Positions 1 to 13,063 of a stretch of 64,000 nt of DNA are shown piece by piece. Position 1 is the first letter of the stretch, and each line of letters begins with the position of its first letter. The notes below the pieces were generated by a model. That model was not told where the DNA came from and did not search any database. It was given only the letters and a program-made list of their open reading frames with translations. The DNA comes from Caenorhabditis elegans (Eukaryota; Nematoda; Chromadorea; Rhabditida; Rhabditidae), in NCBI RefSeq assembly GCF_000002985.6, contig NC_003284.9, forward strand, positions 13,888,001-13,952,000, read 5' to 3'. Both the position numbers and the translations under genes were made by a program.

Positions 1-444
1 CAATTACAAAAACTGCAAATTCTAAAAATTGTATTTAAAAGTTTTTCTATTGGTTACAAAATTAAAATGTTTGATTTTTTGTAAGGTTCTACAAGTTACA
101 GCTGATTAAAAACTTGTAACTGCTCTTAAAAATTTTTAGAAAGCTAATATATGTGTTAAAAATTCAAAATTAGGAATAATGTCAAGTACAGATAAAATTA
201 AAGTCCAAAAAAACAAGAAATATGAATGATTTCAGCTATGTATCTCAGCGTTTTTCAAATTTCTTTATCAAATTTGGGTGTTATATTCTTACTTTGAAAA
301 ATGAATAAGATAATAATCCTACAGGTAAAGTGTAATTTTTGGAATCCGTTAAAAGTATACGCATATTCAAAATCCGAGACAAAACGACGAAAAGTTTTTT
401 TTTTAATGTTTAAAAATTTGTTTTCAAAGTTTATTAACTCAAAT

Positions 445-660
445 TTAAGTCATCAAAAGATAATAAAAATCCAATAACAAAAAATACGGAAGAAATATGA
501 GAAAAAATGTGAGGAAGAAACCGAATAACGCTCCTGCCAGTACCTTTTGTCTCCCGCGCAGGAGGACACACGATATGGCTGTCCACTCACCGGTTGCGCG
601 GAAGACGGACAACGGGACACCATCAGGCTGTTCAGGCTCATTATCTCGTTTTTTAGGCAT
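445..660 (-). CDS. possible small membrane protein, 71 codons, unrecognised
   Basis: The segment 530-660 is clearly richer in G+C than its surroundings, as exons here usually are. On the minus strand it opens with MPKKRDNEPEQPDG, a polar start, and continues into a hydrophobic stretch (about residues 41-66, rich in L, F and Y) that could span a membrane. A GTGAGT donor-like sequence follows codon 23 or so, so the ATG exon could instead splice to exons further left, outside or at the edge of the window. No acceptor or spliced-leader site is obvious just upstream of the ATG. I recognise no family. It is either a small unspliced membrane protein or the first exon of a gene running leftward; a chance ORF is also possible. 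Confidence 0.3.
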   Translation of the reverse strand: MPKKRDNEPEQPDGVPLSVFRATGEWTAISCVLLRGRQKVLAGALFGFFLTFFLIFLPYFLLLDFYYLLMT

Positions 661-2492
661 TATGTTTTTGATAGCAGGTGTGAAAAAGGGACAATATAAT
701 TTTGTACTCGCCGAAACAACATAAGCAGCAGGTGGTTTTTATGAATTTAAAAATAGGTTACCGGCTAGCTGAAATACGTTAGAAACTTGAAAATTAAGTT
801 AGTTTTATTAAGTAGTTTTAGTCTTTCAATTTAAAATTCCAACAAATTACGTTGTCCTGGAATATAGGACAGGATTATAGGACATTTTACATAATTTCCC
901 AATTTAAGGTTCAAGTTTGCCATTTTTAAAATTGATATAGCCTGGTTTGAAACGGGTACAGCGAACTAAAAAATAATCGATTACCAATCGGAAAGAAACT
1001 ATTTTGCGAAAAAATTAAACTCTAAGATGTGAAAAAGGTTCACTCAAAAACTTCACAATATGAAAGTAATGAGTATTGAAATTTTGCAAAAATTGCGTTT
1101 TGTAAATGCATAAAAGTTATCCAAATTATTTGAAACATTAAATGGTGCTTTCAATACTTAATAAACATAAAAAAGAAGTAAATGGTATCATTTGGCCTGG
1201 GATGTGGTAGGTACACATGACCCTCTTAGCTCATCCCTCATTGTCTCCAACTCGACATCTCTGCGTGTCTACTTTCTACCACATGCGCAAGAAAATTACA
1301 GGTATCGTTGTCTGCGTTACTTGATTACGCACACTCTCTAAGTTAGTGAGTTCTAGTGCACATAAGGTGAGTAGTACCTTGCCACAGATTAATCATCTAT
1401 TTAGACTTGTCTATGACGTCATTTTTGCACAATGTCAAGTTTTAAGCAGCACACTGGTTAATAAAATTAGTGTTCATTAAAATTCACAAAACACTGTTAA
1501 ATTTGCAATATAAAAAAACAATTTGTTCACTTTTGTTGAGTTAAATAACAAAATTATTTGGAAAATATTTAAAAAAAGCATACTTTTAATTCGTAAGTCC
1601 TAATGTAGTATTCAACTACAACGTAGAACTTTGAAAAATCATGGTCTAATGTTCAATTACTAAACTTATAGAATCAGACAACGTGCAACATGACAGAGCT
1701 TCATAAAATTGCGTCTCTGAAGTGGAAAATGAACACAAGCCAAAACATGGCTCTTTTGTGCTTCAGCCCACTTTTGCCAAATATGCTCTCAACAACATCG
1801 ATGAGTATCACCATCACGGAATAATAAACTTTGAAAACAGAAATTGGGTCTGATGCAAACTATACAACTTGACTTTTTTTCAATGGGAAAAATGTATTTT
1901 GTTTCATTTGAGGGAAGACTTGCATAACTGAAAAGTGTGTGAAAGCTATTAAATTAATGAGAAAAACTTCTGCCGGTGGGAGCAAATGCAAGTGGAAACG
2001 TTCGTTGTTGGCCGAGCAAACGGCATCTAGTGGCTCTCTGTTTTTTATTTCAGCTTCTCTAAAACTCACCAATTTACACATGGCTTTTGGGATGAAAGGT
2101 AGATAAAAAACTGCTGTCCATTTCATTGAGTTTATTTATTATCAAGTCAAAATTCTGAAAACTATTCAGAAAAACACGTATTGATTGAGAAAATTGCAAA
2201 AAAGTATGCATGCAAACTTTTCACTTCACTTAAAAAGGTAAACAACTTAAAATTTTAAAACAATATTTTTGAGGTGTTAAAGAATTCCCAGAAAAGAGCA
2301 AAAAGAAAGAAGACCTAGTTGATGCTTTGCTCATCTTTCAAAAAAACACTTTCAAAAAGAAAAATATATTTGGAATCGAAACTTTTTACTTAAACTTCAA
2401 TTTTGTAGCGTTCAATAGCCGGTAACAGCCGCCTTTCGAATTTTGTTTTTATTATTTATTTTTGCACATTGTACATAATTCTGCAAACACGC
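661..2492. other. intergenic, no supported gene
   Basis: AT-rich DNA. A slightly GC-richer patch lies around 1190-1400, and a minus-strand ORF of 88 codons covers 1860-2126, but I see no splice context, domain or start context that supports a gene. Confidence 0.5.
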
Positions 2493-2674
2493 GTGGTGCC
2501 AGGCTGTCCCATCACGGTTTGATCTACAAAAAATGCGGGAATTTTTCGCCAAACAAAAATGTGACGTCAGCAATTTCTTAACCATGCAAAATCAGTTGAG
2601 AACTATGCGTCTCTTCTCCCGCATTTTTTGTAGATCTATGTAGATCAAGCCGAAATGAGACACTCTGACACCAC
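2493..2674. repeat. dispersed inverted-repeat element (MITE-like)
   Basis: The left end reads GTGGTGCCAGGCTGTCCCAT and the right end is its imperfect reverse complement, TGAGACACTCTGACACCAC. Inside, a second inverted pair carries GATCTACAAAAAATGCGGGA and its complement (roughly 2521-2540 and 2615-2634). The 10-bp word GCAAACACGC flanks both sides (2483-2492 and 2677-2686). I recognise this as one of the very common nonautonomous palindromic repeats of C. elegans; I cannot name its family with certainty. It encodes nothing. Confidence 0.8.
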
Positions 2675-2992
2675 TTGCAAACACGCATCAGTACAGTACA
2701 GTATCAGTACAAATGTAACAAACACATAAAATTATTGGATATTCCTTATGGTTTTCAGTTTTTCTGAATCAGTTAAAAAGTTTAGACAAAAAGCAGGTTT
2801 TTAATGAGTTGTATTAACTTCAATATTTTATTTCTAATATTCTGGACAAAGCAAAAATGTTTACAGCAAAATCTATAAGAAGCAACGCACAAATTGAAAA
2901 AAAATCACAACAATTTACAACAGATCTTAGCAAAAAAGAAAGACTGTGACAAAAAAAATCGCCGGAAAAAATATCAAGTATTCAAAAAATAA

Positions 2993-5334
2993 TTATACTG
3001 ACGCGTATTTGCTGGGCGGGCCGTTTGTTCGCGGAGATTGGCTTTCAAGCTCTTTGATCCGGAATCCATCATTCCATTGCTCCTGGAGTTGTTGCATGTG
3101 TGTTTTTCGTTCGGTCAGTGGTGAAGTTAAAGTGTCCTCCATTCTTTTCTTTTTCTCCTGGAATCCCCATTTGAATAAATAATAGTAGAGGGTCATTGAA
3201 ATAAAAGCGTTGTGAGGCATCACCTGGAATAAAAATTTTTTTAACACGTTAGAAATAGTTTTAAATTTCTTACAAAGATAATCGAAGCAAACTGCTTGTA
3301 ATGTGTGAGCGAAAGAACACTACGCAAAAAGCGTCCCGTCGAGGAAAAGATTATGTATACACCAATGATAGCGCTTGAAATGAGAATTAGTGGTCGAAGC
3401 TGACGGAGCACAATCATATTTTCAATGGCTTGAAATCTATCGGCCAAGTGCCCTTCGACTTGCTGACGAACTCTGAAAACTGGATTAGGTAGAGAGATTA
3501 GTGTTGAGCAAAAAAAACGTAGATAAAAACTTAGCTCAAATGGCAAAATATATTAGTAACAGTTTTCAAGCCTTAAAATTTAAAAAAAAAAATATTCCGT
3601 TACAGAGTTGTATTTTATTTTTAGCAACGTTTTTGCAAAAAATCATGATATTTTTCATGTTATCCTAAATCCCCGCCGACAACAAGTTAATTTTTTTCCG
3701 AATTTCTCATCTTCCCTACTTACTTCATCTTGTGATAGGTGACAAGAATGAAGTACATCACCCATGTCCCGATCTCTAGAGCCAACTGAAGGCGGAACAT
3801 GTTGTACACATTATCTCCAATAGATGGAGAAGATGAGAATGCAAAACAGTTTGTGAGCATTTCCCCTGAGTTTTCTGGTGAAGTGGTCGCCGTGACCATA
3901 ACAACTGCACCAACCAACGAGACGCCTCCGAGCACCAGCCCAAGCCGTGGCCCCGTTTTCTCATAAGCTCCAAGCTGATAGGTAGCGTAGGCGCGCTCCA
4001 AAGTCAGCGAGGCGTGTGTTAACGTTGTCAACATTATACTGAATCTGAAAAAAACCAAATCAAAATGTTAAACTTAAATAAGCAGAAGAGATGCTCACAA
4101 AAACATGCGACGAATGAAAGAGCAACTGGGTGTCAAGAAGAGAAAATCGCAATCATCAGTGGCTAAAAGTGCATTGATGAATAGTGTTCCGTAGTTGATG
4201 AGGGTGGCCAGTGAAATGGAGAGAAACGACATCATGTTGAGAAAAATTAAAATCTGAAAATTATTGGTCAATACTACATATGTAGTCCATCATCCATCAT
4301 GACGTAGTGTATCGAAATATCCCTGTATATTTGTGGATCATAAATTTTCTCATACGTATTTTGATTAGGAAGTCTAACTTTTTTTAGTTAGGTTCCGTGT
4401 TTTTGTTTTTCAATTCGGTTCATATGTAATAGTGAGGCTGTATAAAAAAAAACCAAGAGTACAATCCAAAACATTATGCCACAGAGATGTTTTTGCAACT
4501 TTAACATCAACTCATTATTATTATTACGGAAAAAATTGGGTCACATTGAATTGGTCTGGCCAAATGCCTTAGTCATCATGAAGAACGTTTTCTAGTCGAT
4601 CATAGCTTCAGTGGAATATTGAAAGTTCAATTTCACAGCTCAATGATCAAGGCACTGACTGGAATTTTGGGTGGAAAGTTCGTGAGAAAACTGAAGCTTC
4701 ACGATTGAGTCAAATATGTCATTTTAAAATATAGCGTGAGATTTTTGAGTTGCAATAAATTCAATGGAATGTTAGTATCAGACAGGTTTCGTTTTCTATA
4801 TTTTTAGGTGCCGAAATTTGTTGTTTTTGTCCGAAAATAAAGTTGATAGGTTATAGAGTCCTTGCGCTTTCCTTTTTTTGCTGTTGAAATTTCATGATTG
4901 AAAAATGTGTATAGTAAAACATTTTTAATTTTATCGTTACAGATGGTGTACTTGTTGTACTTTACTTACATTACAACTGGCGTTTCTAATACTGTAGGAA
5001 TCTGCTTTTTTTGTTATGAAATCACCATGAACACTTAAAAAAACAAGAAAGGCACCATATTGAATTGAATAATTTTAATCTCTTGAGTCTAATGGGCTTA
5101 ATAATCATTCCTAATACTTTGATGATTTTCTGTCTTGATAACTGTATAACTGACCTTTGCATTTATATGGTAATAAATTCTGAAGCTGAAACGAATGTAA
5201 ATGTAGACAAAGACGAAAAATGTTCCGGCTGCCGAGCAAGTGTTAAAGAATGATGGTACAAGATACAATGCTCCTCGAACAGCTTCCGCCGCATCACTGC
5301 ACTGAGAAGAGTTGTATGCTTGTGTCCTTGTCAT
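2993..5334 (-). CDS. serpentine chemoreceptor, Sra superfamily (gene A)
   Basis: Five exons close in phase: 5334-5155, 4253-4099, 4044-3724, 3472-3274 and 3223-2993, giving 361 residues. The protein has the seven hydrophobic segments of a nematode chemoreceptor GPCR. It carries the landmark THASLTLERAYATY after the third segment, like the ERSWATY motif in the two receptors to the right, and an MPH-starting last segment followed by a polar cytoplasmic tail. By family it should act in ciliated sensory neurons; the ligand is unknown. Class within Sra (srab or srb-like) is uncertain. Exon 3 (321 nt) equals two exons of genes B and C (127 and 188 nt) with no intron, so one intron differs. The first donor is GTCAGT, weaker than the others. 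A TTTCCAG site lies about 19 nt upstream of the ATG and could take a spliced leader. Confidence 0.85.
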
Positions 5335-8300
5335 TATGGTCTCATGAAGTGCTGCTGGAAACAGTTAAACCTTTTTTGTCTGCAACAGCAATATAGATAA
5401 GAGGATAACAACAACGGCGCAAATGAAGGAAATGAGGGATTGTGTGGGAAGAATCGAAATTGAATGAGAAGAATGAAAAAGGCAGAATGCTAGAATGGGC
5501 GGGGATTAGACCTAGAAGATGCAGCAGAAAAAAAATGTTGAAGATGAAGAGGATAACAGGGATTTGTGGAGCATGAAAAGGGAGCCAAATGAAATATTGA
5601 AACAAAAATTGGAGCACTCTTACGGCAGACTGAATTCGATCAACTGATACAGTTTTAGTATTCCGCCTGATTTGCAACAGACATGAATTCAATATGAGCA
5701 CTCGTTTTTCGTTAGAACAATTTTGTAGAACTAGTTTCACAAAGTGATGTTCTTTTTGAAGGTTTGATCTTGGTTTTTAAAGGGATTATCACGGTTCAGA
5801 TGAGTGTCACACTTTTCAAAAAAAATATCTGAAGTGGAGCTGAAACTAATATGCGTGGAGAACGTGCTGTATTCAGAAATTTGGAACACGTGTTCAGAAA
5901 AATACATATACGGGTGAACTTCAATCGGATATTTCAAATTATTTGCAAGGTACATGCAAAAAATGAGAAAAACCAATAGCTTCTGTTAAACCCACGTTCG
6001 AAATAACGGCTAACTTATGTATTTTAGCCTAGAATATGAACATTATGTCAATTATCATTTTGTCTGTCGATTTCAATTGTTACTACTGTACACATACTTT
6101 TCATTGAAGAATAATTAGAATGTTGAATCTTATAGTGAATATAACCATTAAATAGTCAATTTTACAAAAAAGATACCGAATAATTCGCTTTTGAAGATGC
6201 AAATGTTTTAGCTGCAAAATTCATTTCACAATTTGTAAAAATAAAATCTAAAAATTTAAAATTCTATTTTTTTTAAATTTGGATAAACTTGGACATTCTC
6301 ATAATTTTTACTGAAACATTTCCTCTATTTGTCTTGCAATACCGCGGACCAAATTAAACATTAGTCATGCAAAACTCTAACGGAGGAAATACGGTAATCT
6401 GATTGTGAGAAAGTAACTAACTGTTTCCCAATTGGAAAATGATTCGATGTTGCAAGCATAAAGTAAAATATTTTCAAGAAGACGTTACATTGGAAAACTG
6501 TTTTTTGTTTCACATTTAGGATAAAATGAAACGCAATAAAATGAAACGCAATAAAATGACAAAACTTAAAATACGATACTCTAATTGAACACTATATCGT
6601 TGTCAGAAATATCGAAACATGAAGTATACATTTACTTTTCGAATTGGGAAATTTCACATTTGCATCCTTGAAACTAATAAATTATCCTTGGGATTAATCA
6701 TGTTGAGATCGTAAATCTCAACAAACATGAACTCAATAACAGAAGTCTTATAGAAACTTGAAACATGAGCTTGCGCGTTGGACTGATAGTAGAGAACACT
6801 TACACAAACAAATAACCGCATTGAAAATACATTTTATTTTCAATTTTTTCAAAAACTTACAGAACTAAAAAAAACATTACTCTAATTCGTTTTCAGTATG
6901 CAGTATGTATAGGTACTTGTCGTCTTGGAAATTGAAAAAAACATACCCAAAAAGTACGTTGCCAACTATGGTCATTTTATACGGTTTGCAACAACCTCAA
7001 AAAAGACGTGCACTTTTTTGTCACTTGAAAATGTTTCTAGCCTATCAAACCCTATAAAAAACTGTGTTTTTTTAAATCTATGTAATATTCGAGGTTTACT
7101 CGGTGTTTAACTGCAGTTTTCTCCATGTTTCATCAAAAAATAATAATTAACTTGGTTCAAAAGCTGGCCAAAACGGAGAAAAAGACAAACGTCGTCGGCT
7201 GAGTTGCCGACACCTCCTCAACTAAAGTTTCGCTCAAATTTGAAACAAATTTAGCCCAGTTTTTACCCAATATACTAACAATAAATAAACTGAACGTCAA
7301 ACACATTACCATAAATTTCCAGGTCACCTTGATAAAATCAGGTGAATTCCGAGTATGGATAAGAGAGTTGAAACTTATTTTCGAATACTTTTGATGAAAT
7401 TTAATGGCATTATAATCAAAAACGATGAAGAAATGTGTTATAAAAACCTTGTCATCGTTTAAATATATTCAGGAAAAATAAATAGAATTGTCTGGAAGTC
7501 AATTTCATCAGTGACGTAATAAGATTGGAAACCCAAATAGATTAATCGAATACGTGCAGGATTTTGTGAAAATGTACACCTACAAATGTTGGACTTCGGC
7601 CTTCATTTTCAGTTCCACCAAATATACCTCACACATTCTGATTTTTATAAATGCCACTGAGAACTGGATGACATAAATGATAAAATGTATTTTATACTCA
7701 AATTTCATCTACAAAATGTATAATAATACATTTGTAATTGTGGAAGAACAGGCTTGAATTTGCTGTTCTGTGTTTAATGATTACTTATTGGACAAAAACA
7801 TCTCACAAACTACAAATAATGTGCAATGGATGAATAATAACTCAAGTTAAAAGATTTGAGAATAACACACAATTAGAGTGGTATTCACGTTTTTACTTTT
7901 TTAGCTAGATGAAAAAAAAAAAGATAAAAATGTATTTATTTTTTATAATTATTTTTAGTCTTCATAAAATTTTCTGCCGACAAAAACAAATGAATTCCAA
8001 GAATCGGGAAACTTAAAGTTTGCTATTATATAATCTTACTGATCCTACTGCCAGAAGTAGTGTATATAGTAATGTGTATATGTTTTCAATGAGAATACCG
8101 TAGACCAGACAAACAGATGTGAATGGGGAGATGTGCATGACGAATAAGGTGGCGACAATGAGATGATATATTCACAGAGCACACAATCTCGTGATGTTGA
8201 ATGAAAACGAAAAATGAAATGAGATAAGCGCAACTTTAATTACGGCATGACACATAGACTTGGATGCAACTTTTTTGCTCGGGAAGTTTTGGGTTTGAAG

Positions 8301-9933
8301 ATTTGCAACGCCACGGCCAAATCACGTGACTACAATAGGGAAGATGATTTAGTTTCATTTTTGTTGCAAAAGTTAAGTCAGCTTCTGAAAATTTACAAGC
8401 CGGGGCTTTTAAATCCAAACATTCTTCAGGAAATTTTGATTGTTTGTTACATATTGTTTTTTTTATTGTAGGACCAAAGTCGACAAAGAGAAAACAAAAA
8501 CTTTTAGAGCTTGAAGAATACAAATGAATAAAACTGTTTTTTTTCACATCACATCGAAAATAAAAACTGCAAAAAATTCATTTTACTGAATAGTTAAATA
8601 GCACCTATAACATGTCACTAATGTTATTTGAGAATTGGTATGATATTTGATGATCCCATTGAATATTTTAGAAATATTACAAGAAAAACAATACTCATTA
8701 TTAATTTTCAATTGTGAAAAATACCTGAATTCAAAACAACTCGAAAACGCATATAAAAAATGTTATAGAAGTGTGTTTTAACATTAAATCATTTTTTTTC
8801 AAATAATCATAATAAAATTCAAGGACTTCCATAAAAAATCACGAATGTAAAAAGAACAAAAATCTGAGCTCATCCAACAAAGTTTTTAATTAACAACACG
8901 GAACTTAGCCAGAACCATTTTTTTGTTTTCCAAGAATTTCGAGATCAACAAAAAAGATCCTAGTGCACATTTCATTATTACGCTGCAGCTAATTAGTTAT
9001 GAGAGCGAGGAAAAAGCATAAAAGATGGCACAAAAAAGCAAAAATATTAATTAGTCACGTTGGGAACAATGAAACAACAATTGTGGGTTTGTGGCAATAT
9101 GGGACAATTCAAAAAAATCTATCGTCGCTATAAAAATTCAATACTCGAAATTGTTAGTAAAACAAAAAATTAGTACTTTTAACAAGACCGGAAATATGCC
9201 TATGATTATAAGACAATTTTTAATGTAGAAGTATTAAAAACTTAATTTGCAGACACCACAAAATGCCAGAAATAATTAAACAAAAAAGGAACAAATTCCA
9301 AATGTTGTATGTTGTTTTTTAGATATTTTGCCGTCGAACCAATAGTTTTTTTGCAGAGAAACCTTTTTATGAAATTGGTGAAGATGTTTTACTCATGTTT
9401 GTTTGCAAAATAACACGTTACTTTACTAAATTAATTTGGCTGGCGCAAAGCTGTTAAATTAAAAAAAAAACTATGAGAAGCTCTTAATTTATTAGAATAA
9501 AAACATTGCAGAAAATGGTCCAAAAACTGGAAACATGTTTTTCAGAGCCTCGTCGTTATTGAAATATCCGAAAAGAAGTTAGAGTTTGCTGATATTCTTT
9601 AGACGCTATGATGCTGAAGTTAGCTGAGAAAATTCACAATCCTTCGAAATTCTGAATGAGGTTGTAGAGGAGGTAAGAAGGTTTTTAATTGCTAAGAAGT
9701 CGACATATCGTTGAGATGATAAAAAACAGAGAAATTATCTGCGAGTTGCAAAAATTAGGAAATGAATTTTTACGTCACAAACCTCTGCAATTTTTATTCC
9801 TAGAATTCAATTTCATTGTGAGAGTCTCATATTTTTTTGGAGTAGCATAAGATTAGAAATCATTTTTCAAAACTTTATTATCATTTACCATTATAGAAAA
9901 TACCGTGTGAAATAAAACAGAAATAATATTTTC
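5335..9933. other. 4.6 kb intergenic, no supported gene
   Basis: Long AT-rich spacer between receptor genes A and B. Minus-strand ORFs of 132 codons (5342-5740) and 103 codons (8236-8547) exist. They lack recognisable domains, splice partners and start context, and lengths like these are about what chance gives in 64 kb of such DNA. A GTCGGC...GCCGAC hairpin sits at about 7194-7211. Confidence 0.5.
6521..6560. repeat. short tandem repeat, 16-bp unit
   Basis: The word AAAATGAAACGCAAT is repeated immediately, giving two and a half copies of a 16-bp unit. It looks like a local replication-slippage repeat and has no coding meaning that I can see. Confidence 0.7.
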
Positions 9934-12147
9934 TCAATAAATTGCTGCAATAGTTCTTTGACGCTTGTTGAAAAATCTGCATAGCTTTGAAGATGCAGTG
10001 TGCTCACGGACAACTCTCGAGTCATTTTCTCGGGACTCAAACTTAGTTTCCCAGTTTTCAATCAGCATGTTCAACTGATCAGTTTGCGCATTTTCTTGAT
10101 CAGCCACGATTTTTCTGCGAACAGCGACAAGTCTTCTTTCATCTCGGCAGAACTCGAAAAATAGCAATGATGAAAACATTAGTGGCATATGAGGCATTAT
10201 CTTAAACACGTTATCACAATAAATTAAAAAAGTTAAATCAACTCACAAACAACAGCGCAGCAATTATTTCATACCAGTTGACAGGCAAATAGTTTTTGCT
10301 CAGACGAAATACGGAAATAACAAATATATACACTCCAATTGTAACATTCGATAATATCATCAATGGTGTGACTTGCTTGAGTGTTTTCATGTTTTCATTG
10401 CGTTGGAACTGTTCAGAAAGGGACACTGAATTGTTGCCAGTGGTACGTCTAGAAAATGGATTGAATTATAATTTAAATAAGAAACATATTGGGGACTAAG
10501 AAAAAATGGGTAACAAGATAAAGTTACCAATTTAACAGTTTACGCTTTTTTAATTATGAATTTACTTAATCACGATGAGCAGCTAAAACTGGAATTTCAT
10601 CCAAAATTTTAACGGTTGGTATTGAGATATTATTATAGTATTATATTGATCTATTATATTGACCGGGCATTAATAAGAAAGGTGGTAAAGTTTAAAAAAT
10701 AGTGGTTTTAGTTTGAACAAAATAATTTGTTTGGAATTTGGAATAAATTTACATTGGCAGCTAAAACTGGAATTTCAGTTAAATTTTGAACAGTGGATAT
10801 TAAATTAATGTCTGTATTTTATTATTAAGACATTAATTAATAAAATGGTGAAGTTTAAAAAAAATTGGGTAAGTACCATATAATTAATTTAATACATACA
10901 TAAGTACCAATCTAACTCACTTGTTGTAATTGTATAAACATAAGTGAACAATAGATACCAGTGCATCAAGAATAAGTTGTGCAAAAAACATTGCATAAAT
11001 CTGATTTCCAATCGACTTTGAAGCTGAAAATGTCAAGCATGTTGTAATGAACTCCTCTTTGTCTTCATTGTAAATAACGACGTATATTGTCAAAGCAGAT
11101 ACAGTGACCTAAACATTTTAGTTCGTATGATTCTATAAACATTCACTTACAGCAAGAATAGCTAGTATTGCCCCAAGAGCTTTTCCTTGTTTTTCATAAG
11201 ATTTCACGAAAATCGTAGCGCAAGATCGCTCAATTAAAATTCCAGCGTGACTAGTCGAAACTAACAAAAATGCAAACCTGCAATAATGTAATTGAATAAC
11301 AAAGTTAACTTTATAATTTTAGGCTAGGGAGCAACTTTTTGTTTGATTTTTGATTGATTAGTAATGTTCTAGAATAAATGTTCACAGAACACTTCAATAA
11401 CACTCAAAATTAACAACAATCTAGTTTTTCAATCAATTTTTCAAATTAAGGGTGTAACGGTTTGGGTGTTGATTTCTTGAAAAATCAAAATAAATTTGAA
11501 CTTGAAAAATCAACAGAATTCTTTTAAAGTACATATCTGAATCTATGTGATCCAGGTATAATTTGCATTAAAATTTTTTTTTAGACTGTTGGGATGCAAA
11601 GATGAAAGAGACTACATATTAGAGGATGTGAGACTGATTTTTTTCCATTGCTCCAAAAATATAATCGAGACACATGACAAGAACTTGATTTGATGTCAAA
11701 TAAAATTTTCACAAATTACCGCCGGTTTGGCAACGAGTGACTTATACAAGAAATACGGTAATTTTTATTTAAACATTATACTTACAAAAATGATGCTCGG
11801 ATTTTCGAGCAGAACTCTGTTCTCATCAACATATCACACGGACTTGGTTTGATAATTAATTGAACGAAAAAGTTAGTTGCACTCCAAGCAGTGAGGCCAG
11901 CGAGAATAAGACAACTAGCAGCATTTAAAGCAACCAGAAACTAGAACAAACTTCAACAAGTTTCAACTTTTTTTCAATTATCATAGCTTACCAAAAGATT
12001 GGAATGGTAATAAACTTTGTGACCATATTTTTTAAAAACAAAGAACATCATTGGAAATGCCAAAAAACTCGACAATCCTTGAATAAATATAGCGAAGGTG
12101 TAGACAGGGTGGTGATAGAGAAGTCCGTTTGACTCACATCCGTTCAT
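9934..12147 (-). CDS. serpentine chemoreceptor, Sra superfamily (gene B)
   Basis: Six exons close in phase: 12147-11992, 11940-11786, 11277-11151, 11108-10921, 10448-10247 and 10200-9934, giving 364 residues. I chose MNGCESNGLLYHHP as the start because TTCAG followed by AT-ATG sits directly before it, a typical spliced-leader acceptor. An in-frame ATG at 12267 would add 40 residues but has no such site. Visible landmarks are PSPCDML before the third membrane segment, TSHAGILIERS after it, an SLSEQFQRNEN loop before the sixth segment and IMPHMPLMF near the last. It is closely related to gene C: the middle four exons are 155, 127, 188 and 202 nt in both. Role by family: chemosensory GPCR; ligand unknown. 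The tail after the last membrane segment is polar and basic at its end. Confidence 0.88.
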
Positions 12148-12746
12148 ATCTGAATTTGACCAATTTTTAGAAATGTTGAAAACCTTTGAATGGCGCTGTT
12201 TTAATCCAATCATAGGCTTGCTTGTTTTCACAGAAAAAGGTAAGTTAGCGTTTTCAGGTATGTTCAAATTATGTCACTAACGTCACAAAAGGCGAAACGC
12301 AAGATTCAGTGGAAAAATACATTAATATCCAAAAATAAATTGTAAAGTTCAGGGTAAAGGATCAGAAAACGAGAAAAATAGCTCATAAGAAAAAGTAACG
12401 TCCTACACAACCGCAAATTGAATGATCTGAACTTTTTGTGATCTTATTTAATTTATGCTACATATTTTTATTTTAAGTAGTCACGTTTTACAACTTAACA
12501 TTTATTAAATCATGGCACCGGAAGAATTTGTTTTGAAAGAAAAATTTGTAAAATTAATTTATATTTTAGAGTTTACAAACAAAGCGCAACCCCGATGTTC
12601 AACAAAAAGCGAAAAAAAAAACAACATGTAAAATGTGTGAAAAAGCTCCGTCTCGCCGGAAGGAAAATGCGGCTATTTTCATAGGTAAGTAAATTAAATA
12701 GGTAATTGGCTTATGCTGGTAGCAAGACTTGATTAAAAGGGTTTTT

Positions 12747-12957
12747 GGTACTTGTGTATTACATGCCCTCATTTTAATAGTAATTTTTTTATGTTATGCG
12801 AAATAAAAACGTGAACCACACTTTTGTATTTTTAGGCTTAGAAAATAGCAATTTCTAAGCCTAAAAAGGGAACATGTATATCACGTTTAATTTAAATGGA
12901 GAAATTAATGAACATTAAATTTGATTTAAAAATGAGGGCATGTAATACACAAGTACC
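12747..12957. repeat. palindromic repeat element between receptor genes
   Basis: The ends are perfect inverted repeats reading GGTACTTGTGTATTACATGC, so the whole 211 bp can fold on itself. The centre is another palindrome, TAGGCTTAGAAA and its complement around 12833-12864. It looks like a nonautonomous foldback or MITE sequence inserted about 480 bp upstream of receptor gene B and 210 bp before the 3' end of gene C. It is noncoding. Confidence 0.85.
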
Positions 12958-13063
12958 GGGTTTTTTTTATTAAAATGTTTACCTTTATTTTAGAAATTCA
13001 GAAATCAATGTGTTTCAAATTATTTAAATGCAACAGACAAAAATTGAAAAAAACACACACACA

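Noticed and set aside
5342-5740. 132-codon minus-strand ORF upstream of receptor gene A
   Set aside because: No domain, splice partner or start context. Its 3' end overlaps the likely trans-splice site of gene A, and one ORF of this length is expected by chance in 64 kb of such DNA.
8236-8547. 103-codon minus-strand ORF
   Set aside because: AT-rich composition, no motif, no supporting splice signals.
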